Below are positions 25,641 through 34,875 of a stretch of DNA of 64,000 nt, one piece after another. Made by a program: the position numbers and the translations under genes. The stretch covers positions 1-64,000 of the forward strand of contig SUWC01000007.1 of NCBI GenBank assembly GCA_015061665.1, written 5' to 3'. Under the pieces are notes generated by a model that was given only the letters and a program-made list of their open reading frames with translations, ran no database searches and was not told the DNA's origin. The DNA is from Lentisphaerota bacterium (GTDB lineage Bacteria; Verrucomicrobiota; Kiritimatiellia; RFP12; UBA1067). Position 1 is the first letter of the stretch. The number at the start of each line of letters is the position of its first letter.

Positions 25641-28541
25641 TCAATCGGCAACCGGCGTCGCGCTGACCTTTACGCGATAGAAAGCGACACTGCCGACGCT
25701 CTCAAGCACTGGCTTGGCGGGCGAGACGGTTGTGCCGGTCGCAAGGATGCGTTCTCCTTCGGCCGTGACGCTCTCTATCGACGTTCCTCCGACGATGGAG
25801 TAGTAGAGGCCAGGTTTTGCATTCGACAGGGTAAGCGTTGCCGCATCGGCATCTACAAGTTCAGCGCAATCGATCGTCGCCAAAGTCGCGTCCGGTGCGA
25901 CAGCCGTCTCATCCAGCGAAACGGTGACGACAAAAACACCATCGGCGCCTTCCTTTTCAATTGCAGTCCTTTTGAAATAGGCGGCATATCCTTCCTCCGT
26001 CACAACTGAAGTTACATCGGCGGGGCGAGCTGGGAAGCTCACCTTTGCAGCGGCCGACTCAGCATCTGCGTCCTTGATTGCCACTCCGTCATCTCCAGTC
26101 GCGCCAGTGATCTTCACCGTGCCCGATGTGCCAGGGTTGAGCGTTCCCGTGAAACCGCTCATGTCGCCGTTAAGCGTGATTACGCCTCCTCCGTTGCGGT
26201 TTGACAGGCTCACATTGCCACCGCCTGCCAAGGTGCCGTTCAGCGTGATCTTTCCGCTCGCACCCTGCGAATAAAACGTGACATTGGCGCCATTCTCAAT
26301 ATCAAGGCTGTTGTCGATGACAAGCGAACCGTATACCTTTGTCTGGATTTTGATCTTGTTGCCGAGAATCAACCTGCCCGCACCAGAGAAAGACGGCTGC
26401 GTGATTGCACGTTCTGTCTTGCCATCGCTGCTTGCGAAGGTTGTACTGGCATTGAGCACAATGTTGATTCCCTCGGCATCTAGATTGTCGGCAAAAGTGA
26501 CGTTGGCGCTGACATTGAAGAGTACCGTAGCGCCTGCGCCTGGCAGGTTCAGTGGCGCCTCGCCGTCCGCCCACGCCCAGTTCTGGATATTGTTCCACAG
26601 CGTGTCTCCGCCTTTTCCCGTCCATGTGAAACGCGATGTGTCGCCCGTATTGCGTGCGTAAAGCGTCGCTGACTGCGCGTGTTCATCGCCCTCGGAAATG
26701 GAGAAGAACGCCTTTCCCTCCGCGAGTGTGGCCATTCCGTCCGCACGTATGAACACGAGCTTGCCGCTCGCGTCCACGCCTTGCGCAAAGTTGAAGAAAT
26801 CGTCGCCCGTCGTCGGCTCGAGGATGCCTGTAGAAGGCTGGACGGCAAGGAGATTTTCGCCGCTGAACGCCGCACCCTCGCCGGATTCCAGCGTGTAGTT
26901 TCCCGCAGTGCCCTGCACGACGACCGCCTCGCCGATGTTGAACGCACCGACCTCGCTCATGGAAAGTAGCGTCGGATAGCCCTTCACTGTTCCAACCGCA
27001 TAAGCCTTGACCCCCGCAGGCAGGACGAAGTTTGACTCGTACAGGTTGCCGAACGTGCCCCAGCCGTCTTCGCCAATCTCCAGCGTTACTGCTGGCATTT
27101 CTTCCTTTGGCACGAAACGCGCGCCGACCAGCGTGCCTTTTCCAAGTTCGAGGCAATAGACTCCCGCGCCAGTGTTCTCCGCCTTGAGATGCGTCACGGC
27201 ACCCGCTTCCGCAGCCTGTTCGTCAACAAGCTGTCCGTTCAGGTAGAGACGCACGGTGGCGGCGTTTTTTGCGACGTAAAACACCTCGAACGCGCCAGAG
27301 CGCCCAACGTTTACCGCGACGGCATGCCCCACGCCGGATGCACCTGCCGTAGTTGTGCTGGAAAGTTTGTCGCTGTTGCAGTCGTAGACGGAATATGCGC
27401 CCTTTGAAACCGAGGTCGGCGAAGCGTCTCCGAGCGTCCATTCTATCCTAGCGGCGGCGTCAGCATACTTGACTTTGCGGCTGTTTGTGTTTTCTGCATG
27501 GAAGTAGATGCCGTCCATATCCACGATTGAAGTTGCGATATCGCCAGTGCCGTCGTTCCATGTCCACGTCGTTGTGCGGTTTACGACGTGTTCCGCGCCG
27601 AAAACCGGCTTCCGGACGCAGTATTCCACATCGACCTTCTCCCCTTCTATCACGCCCTCGTCGATCATGCGGTTGTAGAGGCGCTGGCCGAACAGGATGG
27701 AGCTGGCCGCGTCGAAATGGACGCTGTCGCGCATCGTCAAGTCGTAGAGATCGACGACGTGCATATTGTTGTCGTCGTCCGCTTCTATAGACTGCAAGGC
27801 GCGGTCGACAGCTACGGAGAACTGCTGGCTCTTGCGCGGAATGGAGCCGCAGAAGAACGGCAACGTCCCGCAGTCTATCCCCAGTTTCGCGTAAAGGTGG
27901 TCGCGCAAGTACGCGACCATAGCCGTCAGGTTCGCTTCGTAGTCCGTCGTCTTCCTGTCGCTTTCGCCCTGGTGCCAGATGATGGCCTTGACGACAGGTG
28001 TATCGCCGCCGGCCCTGATTGCATCAATCGCGGCGTCGATGTTCTCAATCCATGCCTTCATCATCGACTGGCCGTCGTAGGTGACGCCGCCCTGATCGAA
28101 CGTACGCCCCGCGCTGACGGTGGCGGAGAGGAACGCCGCGTCGACAGACCAGTGGTACCCGCTGCCGTAGGCGGGGAGCCAGGCGTTCGCGTGGCTGGAG
28201 GGAGAATTGTTGACGCTCGGACTGATCGACGTGCCGCCAAAGCTGGTCTTCGCGACATAGAACGTCTCGCCCAGAGCCTGCCCGATCAGATAGTAGACTT
28301 CAGCGTCGTACGCCCATCTGCCTGTCGGGGCGAACGCGGCGAACTTCCCAAGCTCCGTTTCCGAAAGCGGCGCATGGACCGATGCGAGCGCGAACTCGTT
28401 GCGTTCCAGGCATTCCGGCAGTTCGCTGACTGGCACGCGCCCTTCGGTGTTTGACTGCCCTCCGACGAGGAAGAGCGAAACTTCCTTTCCTTCGGCGCAG
28501 AAAAGCGCGGCGATGGCGAAAACAGCTACTGTGATTTTCAT
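25641..28541 (-). CDS. Sialate O-acetylesterase-like SGNH enzyme fused to passenger-like repeats
   Basis: A 966-residue exported protein. I start at 28541 (MKITVAVFAIAALFCAEG), which has GGAGG at eight nt; the track start at 28568 lies almost on the -10. Residues 25-290 carry LVGGQSNTEGR (the serine block) and IWHQGESDRKT (GES block), diagnostic for the SASA family that de-acetylates sialic acid or other sugars. Middle domains resemble carbohydrate-binding sandwiches, and residues 650-850 show passenger-like strand repeats (FSGAGRLILGNKI, LNGDMSGFTGTL). The fusion of esterase and surface repeat suggests a cell-attached enzyme. Site S5 lies upstream. Confidence 0.8.
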   Translation of the reverse strand: MKITVAVFAIAALFCAEGKEVSLFLVGGQSNTEGRVPVSELPECLERNEFALASVHAPLSETELGKFAAFAPTGRWAYDAEVYYLIGQALGETFYVAKTSFGGTSISPSVNNSPSSHANAWLPAYGSGYHWSVDAAFLSATVSAGRTFDQGGVTYDGQSMMKAWIENIDAAIDAIRAGGDTPVVKAIIWHQGESDRKTTDYEANLTAMVAYLRDHLYAKLGIDCGTLPFFCGSIPRKSQQFSVAVDRALQSIEADDDNNMHVVDLYDLTMRDSVHFDAASSILFGQRLYNRMIDEGVIEGEKVDVEYCVRKPVFGAEHVVNRTTTWTWNDGTGDIATSIVDMDGIYFHAENTNSRKVKYADAAARIEWTLGDASPTSVSKGAYSVYDCNSDKLSSTTTAGASGVGHAVAVNVGRSGAFEVFYVAKNAATVRLYLNGQLVDEQAAEAGAVTHLKAENTGAGVYCLELGKGTLVGARFVPKEEMPAVTLEIGEDGWGTFGNLYESNFVLPAGVKAYAVGTVKGYPTLLSMSEVGAFNIGEAVVVQGTAGNYTLESGEGAAFSGENLLAVQPSTGILEPTTGDDFFNFAQGVDASGKLVFIRADGMATLAEGKAFFSISEGDEHAQSATLYARNTGDTSRFTWTGKGGDTLWNNIQNWAWADGEAPLNLPGAGATVLFNVSANVTFADNLDAEGINIVLNASTTFASSDGKTERAITQPSFSGAGRLILGNKIKIQTKVYGSLVIDNSLDIENGANVTFYSQGASGKITLNGTLAGGGNVSLSNRNGGGVITLNGDMSGFTGTLNPGTSGTVKITGATGDDGVAIKDADAESAAAKVSFPARPADVTSVVTEEGYAAYFKRTAIEKEGADGVFVVTVSLDETAVAPDATLATIDCAELVDADAATLTLSNAKPGLYYSIVGGTSIESVTAEGERILATGTTVSPAKPVLESVGSVAFYRVKVSATPVAD

Positions 28542-28575
28542 GCGGACATCCTCCATGAGTTTATGCATATCGGCA

Positions 28576-28618
28576 TTTTAACATTTCGTGTCCGTCTCGC
28601 CATTACTCCAAAGAGCAA
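28576..28618 (-). promoter_or_regulatory. Promoter plus 14-bp palindrome (site S5)
   Basis: Minus-strand TGCTCTTTGGAGTA (28605-28618) lies 23 nt upstream of a TAAAAT -10 (28576-28581) for the esterase gene. It stands back-to-back with site S6 of the divergent kinase gene. Confidence 0.65.
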
Positions 28619-28637
28619 TCACTGGGAAAAAACCTAT

Positions 28638-28681
28638 TACTCTTCGGGGTAGTGCACTGCAATCGCGAAATATGGTAGAAT
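28638..28681 (+). promoter_or_regulatory. Leaderless promoter plus 14-bp palindrome (site S6)
   Basis: Plus-strand TACTCTTCGGGGTA (28638-28651) lies 24 nt upstream of the extended -10 ATATGGTAGAAT (hexamer 28676-28681), which is 6 nt before the kinase ATG at 28688. This places the regulatory genes under the same motif as the hydrolases, consistent with autoregulation. Confidence 0.62.
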
Positions 28682-28687
28682 ACTTGC

Positions 28688-30082
28688 ATGACAAGGACCT
28701 TTACCGGAATGCACGCTGTCCGCGCCCTGCGCATCGCAGCGTTTGCTGCGCTGTGCGCACTACACGCTGGGGCGTCCGGCAAGGACGTTGCCAGCGTCAG
28801 GGGCTACGTGACATTTTCGGACCGCGAAAGGATTGTCGTCGTAAGCGACGTAAAGCCGCATTCGAACGGCAGGCTCATACGCCTTGTTCATGAAGACGGC
28901 ACACGCGCTGTCGGTCCCACGCAGTTCCAGGAAGGCGAACGCATCATTGCGACCGGAATCTGGAAGGGCGAAGGCAAGAACCGCGAGCTAGTCGCGGGCT
29001 CCGTCACCAAAAAAGGCAGGGTGAAACTGGATGAGCCCAATTCGCCGAAGGCATCCGACCTGCGACGCGGATATCTGCACCTCAGACGAGTCAGGATAGC
29101 CGGCACGCTCGGCAGCATCGATTTCGAGACGGATGAAAACGGCGACGTCAGAACATATCTGGGAATCCATTTCCCCGCAAGAAAGCTGCATGCGGCATGC
29201 ATCCACGCGGACGCTTCAAAACTCGGCCTCAAGCCGAGATGCAAGGTCGAGATAACGGGAGTGGTCTTCAACGTGTTCGACGCCAACGGAGTCGCCATTG
29301 GCACGCAGGTCGAGGTTGCGGGCCTTGAAAACGTCCGCGTTCTCGAACCGGTGCCGCCCGACATGCTCAAGATCGCCGGCGCCGCCCTAATAATCCTCCT
29401 GTCCGTCTCGATTGCCGCCCTCGCGGCGGCATGGGCGCGAACGTGGCGAAAGCGCCGCGAACTAGAGGTCATCGTCGCGGAGCGAAAACGCATCGCCGGA
29501 GAGCTGCACGACAACCTGGAGCAGCACTTCGCAGGCGCGAAGATACTTATCGCCGGAGCGCTGCGGATAAAGGACATGCCCGCCGCCGCGCGGACACTGC
29601 TCACGCAGGCAGCCCAGGTCATAGCGAACGCCAAGGTCGAGGTGCGCGACGCGGTCCTTGACCTGCGCAGCGACGATATGCTGAAGCTCGCGCCGGTCGC
29701 CGCGATGAGATCCCTAGCATCACGCCTCGCGGCGACAGGCGCGGCACGAGTGCGGACCAGACTCGAATCCTTGCCGGAGAAGCTGGCCGGATGCGTCCAG
29801 CGAGATCTCCTGTCCATCGTTCGAGAAGCGGTGACGAACGCGATAAAGCACGGACACGCGAAAAACATAGCGATAGTCGCCGATCCGGCGGACCGAGGGT
29901 TCATCCTGCGAGTGATGAACGACGGGGAGCCCTTCAACATTGACGAGGCGCTGGGTCCTGAAACAGCGCACTTCGGACTGGCTGGGATGCGCGAGCGCGC
30001 AGTCAGGAGCGGGATGAAGATTTCCTTCGGAACGAAAGGACGCTGGACAGGCGTCCGCATTGAAATTGGAGGCGCAGAATGA
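28688..30082 (+). CDS. Membrane sensor histidine kinase (HisKA_3, NarX/DesK class) with OB-fold-like sensor
   Basis: A 464-residue kinase. N-terminal signal or anchor (VRALRIAAFAALCALHAG), then about 200 extracytoplasmic residues that read as two OB-fold-like units (VRGYVTFSDRERIVVVSDV; RRVRIAGTLGSIDFE), one transmembrane segment (MLKIAGAALIILLSVSIAALAAAWA, about 223-247), the HisKA_3 phospho-acceptor block GELHDNLEQHF and an ATPase domain with REAVTNAIKHG and HFGLAGMRERA. It should phosphorylate the response regulator whose gene overlaps its end by 4 nt. The sensor is not a known sugar-binding module; the OB-fold reading is by eye. It lies divergent from an esterase gene that shares its regulatory motif. 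Confidence 0.87.
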   Translation: MTRTFTGMHAVRALRIAAFAALCALHAGASGKDVASVRGYVTFSDRERIVVVSDVKPHSNGRLIRLVHEDGTRAVGPTQFQEGERIIATGIWKGEGKNRELVAGSVTKKGRVKLDEPNSPKASDLRRGYLHLRRVRIAGTLGSIDFETDENGDVRTYLGIHFPARKLHAACIHADASKLGLKPRCKVEITGVVFNVFDANGVAIGTQVEVAGLENVRVLEPVPPDMLKIAGAALIILLSVSIAALAAAWARTWRKRRELEVIVAERKRIAGELHDNLEQHFAGAKILIAGALRIKDMPAAARTLLTQAAQVIANAKVEVRDAVLDLRSDDMLKLAPVAAMRSLASRLAATGAARVRTRLESLPEKLAGCVQRDLLSIVREAVTNAIKHGHAKNIAIVADPADRGFILRVMNDGEPFNIDEALGPETAHFGLAGMRERAVRSGMKISFGTKGRWTGVRIEIGGAE

Positions 30083-30693
30083 CAAAGGTGTTTATCGTAG
30101 ACGACCATGCCGTGGTCCGCATGGGGCTCAAGGCAACCCTTCCCCTTGAAGGCGACGTCGAAATCGTCGGCGAGGCCGTTTCGGGCGACGGCGCGGCGCA
30201 GGCCGTCATTACGGCGAGACCCGATGTCACGCTTTTGGACATAAGACTGCCCGGAAAGGACGGTCTCGAGGTTCTCGCCGAGCTGATGAACGCGAATCCT
30301 GACGCCAAGGTGATCATGCTCACAACAAGCGAGGCAGACAACCACGTCTACGAGGCGCTGAAGCGCGGCGCTCGCGGCTATGTCGTAAAGGATCGCGACG
30401 CAGACGAGATACTGACTGCTGTGCGCATGGTCGCGAACGACGCGAAGTACATCCCGGACACCGTGCGCGCGCTTTACCGCGAGCGGCAGATGATGCCGGA
30501 CCTGACGGCACGCGAGCATGAAACACTCGAGATGATGGCAGCGGGAAGCCGCAACAGCGAGATTGCGGACAAGTTCGGTATTTCAGTCGACGGCGTGAAG
30601 ATGCACGTCAAGCACATCCTCGAGAAGTTCAACGTCACGGACCGAACCGCCGCCGTGGCCGAAGCGCTGCGCAGGGGCTTCATCAGACACTAA
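30079..30693 (+). CDS. NarL/FixJ-family response regulator
   Basis: A 204-residue two-domain regulator. The receiver domain has the DD pair (VDDHAVVRMG), phospho-acceptor Asp in TLLDIRLPGKDG, the switch Thr in MLTTSEAD and Lys in VVKDRD. The C-terminal LuxR-type helix-turn-helix (LTAREHETLEMMAAGSRNSEIADKFGISVDGVKMHVKHI) binds DNA as a dimer. ATGA overlap with the kinase couples translation. Family dimers bind inverted heptamers such as TACYYMT, so this protein is a prime candidate for the 14-bp palindrome in the window. It ends 16 nt from the convergent GH27 gene. Confidence 0.93.
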   Translation: MTKVFIVDDHAVVRMGLKATLPLEGDVEIVGEAVSGDGAAQAVITARPDVTLLDIRLPGKDGLEVLAELMNANPDAKVIMLTTSEADNHVYEALKRGARGYVVKDRDADEILTAVRMVANDAKYIPDTVRALYRERQMMPDLTAREHETLEMMAAGSRNSEIADKFGISVDGVKMHVKHILEKFNVTDRTAAVAEALRRGFIRH

Positions 30694-30709
30694 CGTAACG
30701 ACATCAGCG

Positions 30710-32587
30710 TCACGACCCCTCTGGCTTCGATGCAGGCGTCAACGTCATGCGGTCGATGTCGGGCATCCACGCGGAGGCGTTCGACAAGCGTATGGAGTGT
30801 ACGCCCCCCGAAAGAGCCAGACGGACGGCGACATCACCTGGCTTTCCGCCTGTCGAGGGCGCGGCAACGGTTGCGGCACGCCTTCCGTCGATCTCAACGT
30901 CAAACGAGCGCTCGTCGACGGACAGATAGCGGAACGCTAGGCTGTATTCGCCGCCTGCGTCGATCTTCACGTCGTTCCAGACGAGGTCGTTGGTGGCGCG
31001 CTTTCCAAGCCAGCCAACAACCATCCCTCCCGATGCATCCGCATTGGCGACGGGATGCGCGGTCCCAAGCTTGACTGGATCGTGTAGCCCCTGGTAGTCC
31101 GTAAGATACGCGCACTCCGCCTCGTAGACGGAACGCTGGAAGCGCCGCTGGGCGTCGAAGCGGTAGAACTTTGCAGAATGCGGAGCCACCTCGACGTGGA
31201 CCGTACCCTCGAAGCAGCCTACGTCGCACTTCGCGACGAGGTCGAGCGCATCCACAACCCCGCCGAGGTCAAGCGCGTCCGCGCAGACCTTGAACTCATA
31301 GTCTTTTCCCGATGCGTTGTATAGGGCAACGTAGCGCGACGTGCCGAACTTCTCCTTGGCGTCCTTGACGAGGATGCAGGCGTCTCCGTCGCGGAAGACG
31401 ACGTAGGCCTGAAGGCCAAGGTCGTTCTGGTTCATAGCGAGGAGGTACGGGTTGGTGATGAGTTCCTTGGTGGACGAGGGGATGGTGCGGACATCGCAGC
31501 CGACCAGGAGCGGAGAGGACATGATGCACCACATTCCGAAATGGGCGGTCTCCTCGTTAGTCGTAAGGCCCGTGTCGGAGTGCTTTCCGAACGCCGTCTT
31601 GATCTTGCCGACAAGCTGCCCCACCTCAAGCATGTCCATGTCGTTGTAATGCCCAGGCGATGCGTATGCGCCGAGGTAGAGGTTCTTTTCGATTATCCCG
31701 CGCACCGACTTCCAGCTCGCCCTGATGTCCCCCGTCGTGCGCCAGGACTCCGCGATTCCAGCCGCCCATGTTCCGGGGAACGCCCAGCGGCAGATGTTGA
31801 AGCGGACATCCGTCCTGCCCGTTGCCTTGATCGCGTCTGCAATTTCGGTGTAGCGCGCCTTCTCGTCGAGCTTCTGGCGCTGTCCGCCGCAGTAGTCGAC
31901 CTTGATGAAGTCGAAGCCCAGCTCTTTGAAGTAGAGATTGCAGTCTTCGGCGTCGTGTCCGAAAAGCCCAGCTCCGACGCCCCCGGTGTCCTTGCCGTTG
32001 GGCCCGCCTCCGTAGTAGCTTCCGCACGTGTTCGCGCCTGCGTCGGAATACGTTCCGGCCTTGAGCCCGAGCGCGTGGATGCCGTCCACGGTCGGCTTCA
32101 TGCCGTTGGGGAAGCGTTCGGGGTGGAACCTGAGCCGACCGTCCTCGCCGTGGCCCCAGAAGAATCCGTCGTCGATGTTGACGTACGTGTAGCCAGCATC
32201 CTTGAGTCCGTTTGTCGCCATCGCGCGCGCGGTCTCGAGGATGATGGACTCCGAAATGTCTACGCCGAATGTGTTCCAGCTGGACCAGCCCATGAGAGGG
32301 CGTATCTTCGGGTCCTTCGCTGGCGGGATGACCGCGTCGTCCAGCAAACGCGCCGCGCGCGCCGCCATTGCCTCGGCGTCCGCACCGTCCAGCTTGGCGA
32401 GGTTGACGTAGGCCTTGCCCTCGTCGAGCTCGATACGGATGCGACTGTTGCACTTCGGGCAATCGCGGAACTCGACGCGTGGGTCGCGGGCATAGGCCTC
32501 TCCTGCGGACACCGCCGCAGCGCATGTTCCGGCTGCGGCGACGGCCAGCGCTGAAGCGGGGAGGATTCTCCAGGGTTTGCTGTTCAT
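30710..32587 (-). CDS. Secreted GH27 alpha-galactosidase-like enzyme with C-terminal CBM35-like domain
   Basis: A 625-residue protein with signal peptide (RILPASALAVAAAGTCAAA). A short N-terminal extension holds a CPKC pair and is unusual. The GH27 barrel begins MGWSSWNTFG, has YVNIDDGFF, the nucleophile Asp in FIKVDYCGG and the acid/base Asp in ESWRTTGDI, and is followed by the typical beta-sandwich. The last 140 residues (SVYEAECAYLTDY...GKRATNDLVW) match the CBM6/CBM35 style of sugar-binding domain. It should remove terminal alpha-galactose. It lies 27 nt downstream of the CE12 gene and is read from the S7 promoter. Confidence 0.9.
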   Translation of the reverse strand: MNSKPWRILPASALAVAAAGTCAAAVSAGEAYARDPRVEFRDCPKCNSRIRIELDEGKAYVNLAKLDGADAEAMAARAARLLDDAVIPPAKDPKIRPLMGWSSWNTFGVDISESIILETARAMATNGLKDAGYTYVNIDDGFFWGHGEDGRLRFHPERFPNGMKPTVDGIHALGLKAGTYSDAGANTCGSYYGGGPNGKDTGGVGAGLFGHDAEDCNLYFKELGFDFIKVDYCGGQRQKLDEKARYTEIADAIKATGRTDVRFNICRWAFPGTWAAGIAESWRTTGDIRASWKSVRGIIEKNLYLGAYASPGHYNDMDMLEVGQLVGKIKTAFGKHSDTGLTTNEETAHFGMWCIMSSPLLVGCDVRTIPSSTKELITNPYLLAMNQNDLGLQAYVVFRDGDACILVKDAKEKFGTSRYVALYNASGKDYEFKVCADALDLGGVVDALDLVAKCDVGCFEGTVHVEVAPHSAKFYRFDAQRRFQRSVYEAECAYLTDYQGLHDPVKLGTAHPVANADASGGMVVGWLGKRATNDLVWNDVKIDAGGEYSLAFRYLSVDERSFDVEIDGRRAATVAAPSTGGKPGDVAVRLALSGGVHSIRLSNASAWMPDIDRMTLTPASKPEGS

Positions 32588-32614
32588 AGGCTGCTCCTGT
32601 CCTTCAAGGCGATT

Positions 32615-33805
32615 TCACGATCCTGCTGGCTTAGTGTAGTCGGTCTTGCCGCTCGGCGGGATATTCGGATTGGCGTCAGGCCTCTCCGGGTCGAACGAGC
32701 GGTATGCCTCGCGTATGGCGTCTTTCACAACCGGTATCTCGGCCAGACCTGCCGCGACGATGCGGGCCATCTCGTAGGCGCCGTACACATTGTGGTGCGT
32801 GTTGTCTATCTTGCCCTTGTTGTTGCACTGGATCGCGCAGGAGCCCTTCGCGCCCATCTTGCCCTGCATCCTGTAGCTTGCGTCGTTGAGGTCGATGAAC
32901 GGGACGCCCTTGGCGGCTGCGACGGACTTCACCGCCTCAGCATAGTCGGCGAGCGTCTTGGGCTGGTGCTCGCCAGTCGTCTCGTCGAAGCGACGGCGCT
33001 CGACGGGAGTGACGAGGACCACGAACGCGCCCTTTGCCCTGATGCGGTCGATCCAGTCGTTGAGCCTGCTTGTATATCCGTTCCCCGGCTCCTCGCCCGC
33101 GATCTTCTGGTCGTTGTGCCCGAACTGTATGACCACCCAGTCGTCCTTCTTCAGGTGCTCCAGTATCCGCGTAAGGCGTCCTTCTCCCTCAAACGTCTTG
33201 AGCGCGAGTCCGGAGCGGGCGAAGTTGGACACCGCCCAGCCCCTGGTCACGAAGGCGGGCAGAATCTGTCCCCAGCTGCCCCACGGCTCGTTCCGCTGGT
33301 CGGTTACCGTAGAGTCGCCGCAGAGGTAGATCGTGCGCGAGTCCGGCGCAGGCGCGACAATCGGCTTGAACGCAGGCATGTCCTCCTGCGGAGCGTCGCA
33401 GAACACCTCGAGCTGAAGGCGGCGGTTGCTCTTTTCGTCGCCGCGGCGCGTCGTGTACGGACCCGGCACGCGGGCGGTGAAAGACACGGACTTCGTCTCG
33501 CCGGCCTTCGTCTCCGTGCGGTCGACGGCGAGGCGGCGGCCCATGAACTTGACGTAGCTTGCGCACGGTCCCTTGCCGGTGCCGAGGGTCACCGTCACGT
33601 CGTAGTTGCCTATCTCCATCGGCTCGTCGTACCTTAAGGAGAAGAACTTGCCGCCCTTGGCCTCGACACGCCTTGTCTCGGCTGCTTTTTGGCGCTGTTC
33701 GCATCCATCCTGCGGATTCGCGCCCTGCGCTACGTTGGCAATCGTCGAATCGCCCACCATGAGAATTTCGGCGAGTATAATCGCGCCTGCTATAGTTGCC
33801 GTCAT
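32615..33805 (-). CDS. SGNH hydrolase, rhamnogalacturonan acetylesterase-like (CE12)
   Basis: A 396-residue esterase. The functional SGNH domain starts at about residue 153 with IYLCGDSTVTDQRNEPWGSWGQ (block I Ser), ARSGLALKTF (Gly block), VIQFGHNDQK (Asn block) and the His in DNTHHNVYG. Residues 20-150 form a sandwich domain. The first 20 residues contain ILMVGDSTIANVAQG, a second block-I-like sequence with no matching domain, as if an older SGNH start had been fused in front. CE12 enzymes remove acetyl groups from pectic rhamnogalacturonan, which would fit the GH28 elsewhere in the window. AAAGGA precedes the ATG; site S7 lies upstream. Confidence 0.82.
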   Translation of the reverse strand: MTATIAGAIILAEILMVGDSTIANVAQGANPQDGCEQRQKAAETRRVEAKGGKFFSLRYDEPMEIGNYDVTVTLGTGKGPCASYVKFMGRRLAVDRTETKAGETKSVSFTARVPGPYTTRRGDEKSNRRLQLEVFCDAPQEDMPAFKPIVAPAPDSRTIYLCGDSTVTDQRNEPWGSWGQILPAFVTRGWAVSNFARSGLALKTFEGEGRLTRILEHLKKDDWVVIQFGHNDQKIAGEEPGNGYTSRLNDWIDRIRAKGAFVVLVTPVERRRFDETTGEHQPKTLADYAEAVKSVAAAKGVPFIDLNDASYRMQGKMGAKGSCAIQCNNKGKIDNTHHNVYGAYEMARIVAAGLAEIPVVKDAIREAYRSFDPERPDANPNIPPSGKTDYTKPAGS

Positions 33806-33830
33806 TGTAGTTATCCTTTCTTACACTCAT

Positions 33831-33872
33831 ATTCTACCAAAAATACGCACCGCCGCATTACCCACTTGGGTA
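33831..33872 (-). promoter_or_regulatory. Promoter plus 14-bp palindrome (site S7)
   Basis: Minus-strand TACCCAAGTGGGTA (33859-33872), a perfect 6-2-6 palindrome, lies 22 nt upstream of the extended -10 TTTTTGGTAGAAT (hexamer 33831-33836). A leader of about 20 nt with a ribosome site leads to the CE12 ATG at 33805. Confidence 0.72.
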
Positions 33873-33920
33873 CTACACGCTTATCCCGACTCTTATGGCA
33901 AATGCTCAGTTGCAGTAGGG

Positions 33921-33944
33921 GGTTGCGTCGCTCCGCGACGCAAC
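33921..33944. repeat. GC hairpin repeat (copy 1)
   Basis: GGTTGCGTCGCTCCGCGACGCAAC is an almost perfect palindrome with a small loop. A second copy with one change lies at 34852-34875, and in both cases it follows a related GCTCAGT...GCAG sequence. Confidence 0.75.
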
Positions 33945-33946
33945 AA

Positions 33947-34012
33947 GAAAGGTCGTGTCGCAGTCGACTTCCAAGCAACTCCCATTCGCCTTCCCTCGAG
34001 CGCTCCCGATTA
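33947..34012 (+). repeat. Direct repeat, left copy
   Basis: A 66-nt segment beginning GAAAGGTCGTGTCGCAGTCG and ending CTCCCGATT recurs at 34705-34771 in the same orientation with few differences, bracketing the GC-rich block between them. Confidence 0.8.
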
Positions 34013-34071
34013 ATTGATTCAATGCGAGAGCTGCGAGTGAAGGTGCTGTCTCCGTGTGGTTAGGCTGCACC

Positions 34072-34146
34072 TTTGGAGACGCGGCTTCCAGCCGCGTATA
34101 ATACAGCCCACTTACAACCCCAACGCGGCAAGATGCCGCGTCTCCA
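34072..34146. repeat. REPIN-like inverted repeat pair
   Basis: TTTGGAGACGCGGCTTCCAG (arm 1, 34072-34096) and CGCGGCAAGATGCCGCGTCTCCAAA (arm 2, 34122-34146) are about 25-nt inverted copies with three or so mismatches, each a small palindrome itself, around a 25-nt AT-richer spacer. Confidence 0.75.
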
Positions 34147-34704
34147 AATTAACCCCCTCTTCCCTCTTCCCTCCTCCCCATTTCCCATTTCCATACTGCT
34201 TGCTTGTAAGGGCTTGGCTTCGTTCGTGGCAACGGTCCTCGCCTTTTGATACGGCCGATTTGCGCGTCCTCACGCGGCTCGGCAACCGCTAGGTTTGCCT
34301 TCGCCGCGAGTCCTGCTCAAATCGGCTCGTCTGAAAAGGTTCCGGTCCGCTCGGCCCCGATCGAAGCCAACCTTGCATTTTCGACAGCGTTCGCCGCGAC
34401 GCCTTCGCGCCGGACGCCCCGGCCCCGCAGCGCCGTCCGCCTCCTCCCGCGCCCATCATCGGCAATCCGCGTCGCCTGGCTTCGTCGCGCGACGACGTGG
34501 CTTGCGCCATGCCGCCGCGCGTCCTTGCCATGCTCGCGCCTTGCCGCGCTTGACGCGAGCCTGAGTCGTCCGACCTGCTCCGCCAGTTCGTCCGTCGCTA
34601 GTCGCCGCGTCTCGCTTGTGCCGCATTGCGCGCTGCCGTGCGTAGTCCTCCCCGGTCCAAAACCGGCTTCTCGCCACAGAGTCAAGCCGTTGCGGTCTCT
34701 AAGG

Positions 34705-34771
34705 GAAAGGTCGTGTTGCAGTCGACTTCCAAGTCACTCCCATTCGCCTTCCCTCGCGCGCTCCCGATTTA
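34705..34771 (+). repeat. Direct repeat, right copy
   Basis: The second copy of the 33947-34012 repeat, beginning GAAAGGTCGTGTTGCAGTCG and ending CTCCCGATTT. It is followed by a palindromic GTCCGTCGCGGAGCGACGGA hairpin at about 34797. Confidence 0.8.
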
Positions 34772-34851
34772 TCTGATTTTGCGCGAGCGCGTGAATGTCC
34801 GTCGCGGAGCGACGGACCCCCTTGATAGCAACAGCTCAGTCGCTTGCAGGG

Positions 34852-34875
34852 GGTTGCGTCGCTCCGCGACGGAAC
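34852..34875. repeat. GC hairpin repeat (copy 2)
   Basis: GGTTGCGTCGCTCCGCGACGGAAC matches the hairpin at 33921-33944 with one substitution. Confidence 0.75.

Noticed and set aside
28888-30519. Minus-strand ORF of 543 aa across the first two-component system
   Set aside because: The plus strand carries the kinase and regulator motifs with a 4-nt coupled overlap; the minus frame is Ser/Arg-rich without domains.
34246-34776. Plus-strand ORF of 176 aa in the intergenic region
   Set aside because: Composition is Arg/Ala/Ser/Pro-rich and there is no ribosome site or promoter; the DNA is repeat-bounded and GC-rich, so the open frame is chance.
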